Part shown: in pieces, positions 63,905 through 64,000 of the stretch
How positions within the stretch are numbered: position 1 is the stretch's first letter
How the letters are laid out: each line of letters opens with the position of its first letter
NCBI RefSeq assembly: GCF_021032705.1
Contig: NZ_JAHVXI010000003.1
Location: 124,001-188,000 of the forward strand
Direction of reading: 5' to 3'
DNA length: 64,000 bases
DNA from: Psychroserpens luteolus
GTDB taxonomy: Bacteria > Bacteroidota > Bacteroidia > Flavobacteriales > Flavobacteriaceae
Program-made: the position numbers and the translations under genes
The notes under the pieces: model-generated
What the model was told of the DNA's origin: nothing
Seen by the model: the letters and a program-made list of their open reading frames with translations, nothing else
Database searches by the model: none

Positions 63905-64000
63905 CTATTTACTCCGCTGCCCAACAAATTGCTGAGATTTCAGTTTAAACAATACATTAAACGTTGTTAGACTTCCGTAGCTACGTGTGATATATTGTTG
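63905..64000 (-). CDS. C-terminal end of an outer-membrane beta-barrel protein, partial
   Basis: The last 31 codons before the TAG at 63905-63907 are open at the right edge. The residues (SYGSLTTFNVLFKLKSQQF and a short tail GQRSK) show the alternating pattern of a terminal barrel strand, as in TonB-dependent-receptor-like or outer-membrane barrel family proteins. It is convergent with the small membrane protein gene, 3 bp apart. The call rests on few residues. Confidence 0.5.
   Translation of the reverse strand, partial: QQYITRSYGSLTTFNVLFKLKSQQFVGQRSK

Overview
The window looks like chromosomal DNA of a marine-type Bacteroidota, most likely a Flavobacteriaceae. It is AT-rich. It has SusC/SusD nutrient-uptake pairs, a type IX secretion sorting domain, lipoproteins with short lipoboxes, -7 elements of the TAnnTTTG type, and household genes close to flavobacterial ones (mnmE, glmM, rhomboid, LpxL-like acyltransferase, AcpH). 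No tRNA, rRNA, CRISPR, transposase or phage gene was seen.

Layout. (1) 1-6102: the end of a glycan locus. It holds a glycoside hydrolase apparently fused to an outer-membrane barrel (cut by the left edge) and a membrane-spanning propeller/Y_Y_Y/LuxR regulator. (2) 6217-15175: a tight five-gene operon that reads as purine salvage or breakdown (guanine-deaminase-like protein, unknown 380-aa protein, single-chain xanthine-dehydrogenase-like protein, nucleoside-hydrolase-like protein, adenosine-deaminase lipoprotein). A membrane AraC-type regulator (15650-16756) is divergent from it. Two of the enzymes carry substitutions at key active-site positions. (3) 16912-20103: two secreted S41-type peptidase homologues. 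(4) 20711-36911: a surface-adhesion locus. Two tandem paralogous TPR histidine kinases and one LuxR-type response regulator are followed by a 3554-aa lectin/BspA-repeat protein and a small T9SS-sorted protein. The giant ends in two dockerin-like repeats and the small partner looks cohesin-like. A 34-bp motif is shared by the kinase and adhesin promoters. (5) 37117-41463: mnmE, a TlpA-like thioredoxin, a rhomboid protease and an acyltransferase. (6) 41460-49057: a SusC-SusD-SGBP-SGBP operon with no glycosidase. (7) 49413-64000: mixed cell functions (class V aminotransferase, glmM, acyltransferase, AcpH, gamma-glutamyltransferase, DinB-like, ArsR/SRPBCC pair, PdxH-like, tricorn-like protease, ATP-grasp, two unknowns) and the last 31 residues of a barrel protein at the right edge.

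How the parts connect. The promoter regions of the glycosidase gene (about 3.2 kb) and of susC (about 49.2 kb) share three sequence blocks in the same order, including an identical 17-mer containing the dyad CTACA-N4-TGTAG. The simplest reading is one glycan-utilisation regulon split into two loci 40 kb apart and controlled by the 933-aa regulator. The purine-like operon, the two-kinase/adhesin locus and the proposed dockerin/cohesin-type pair are the other candidate systems. All functional assignments come from reading motifs by eye; no database search was run.
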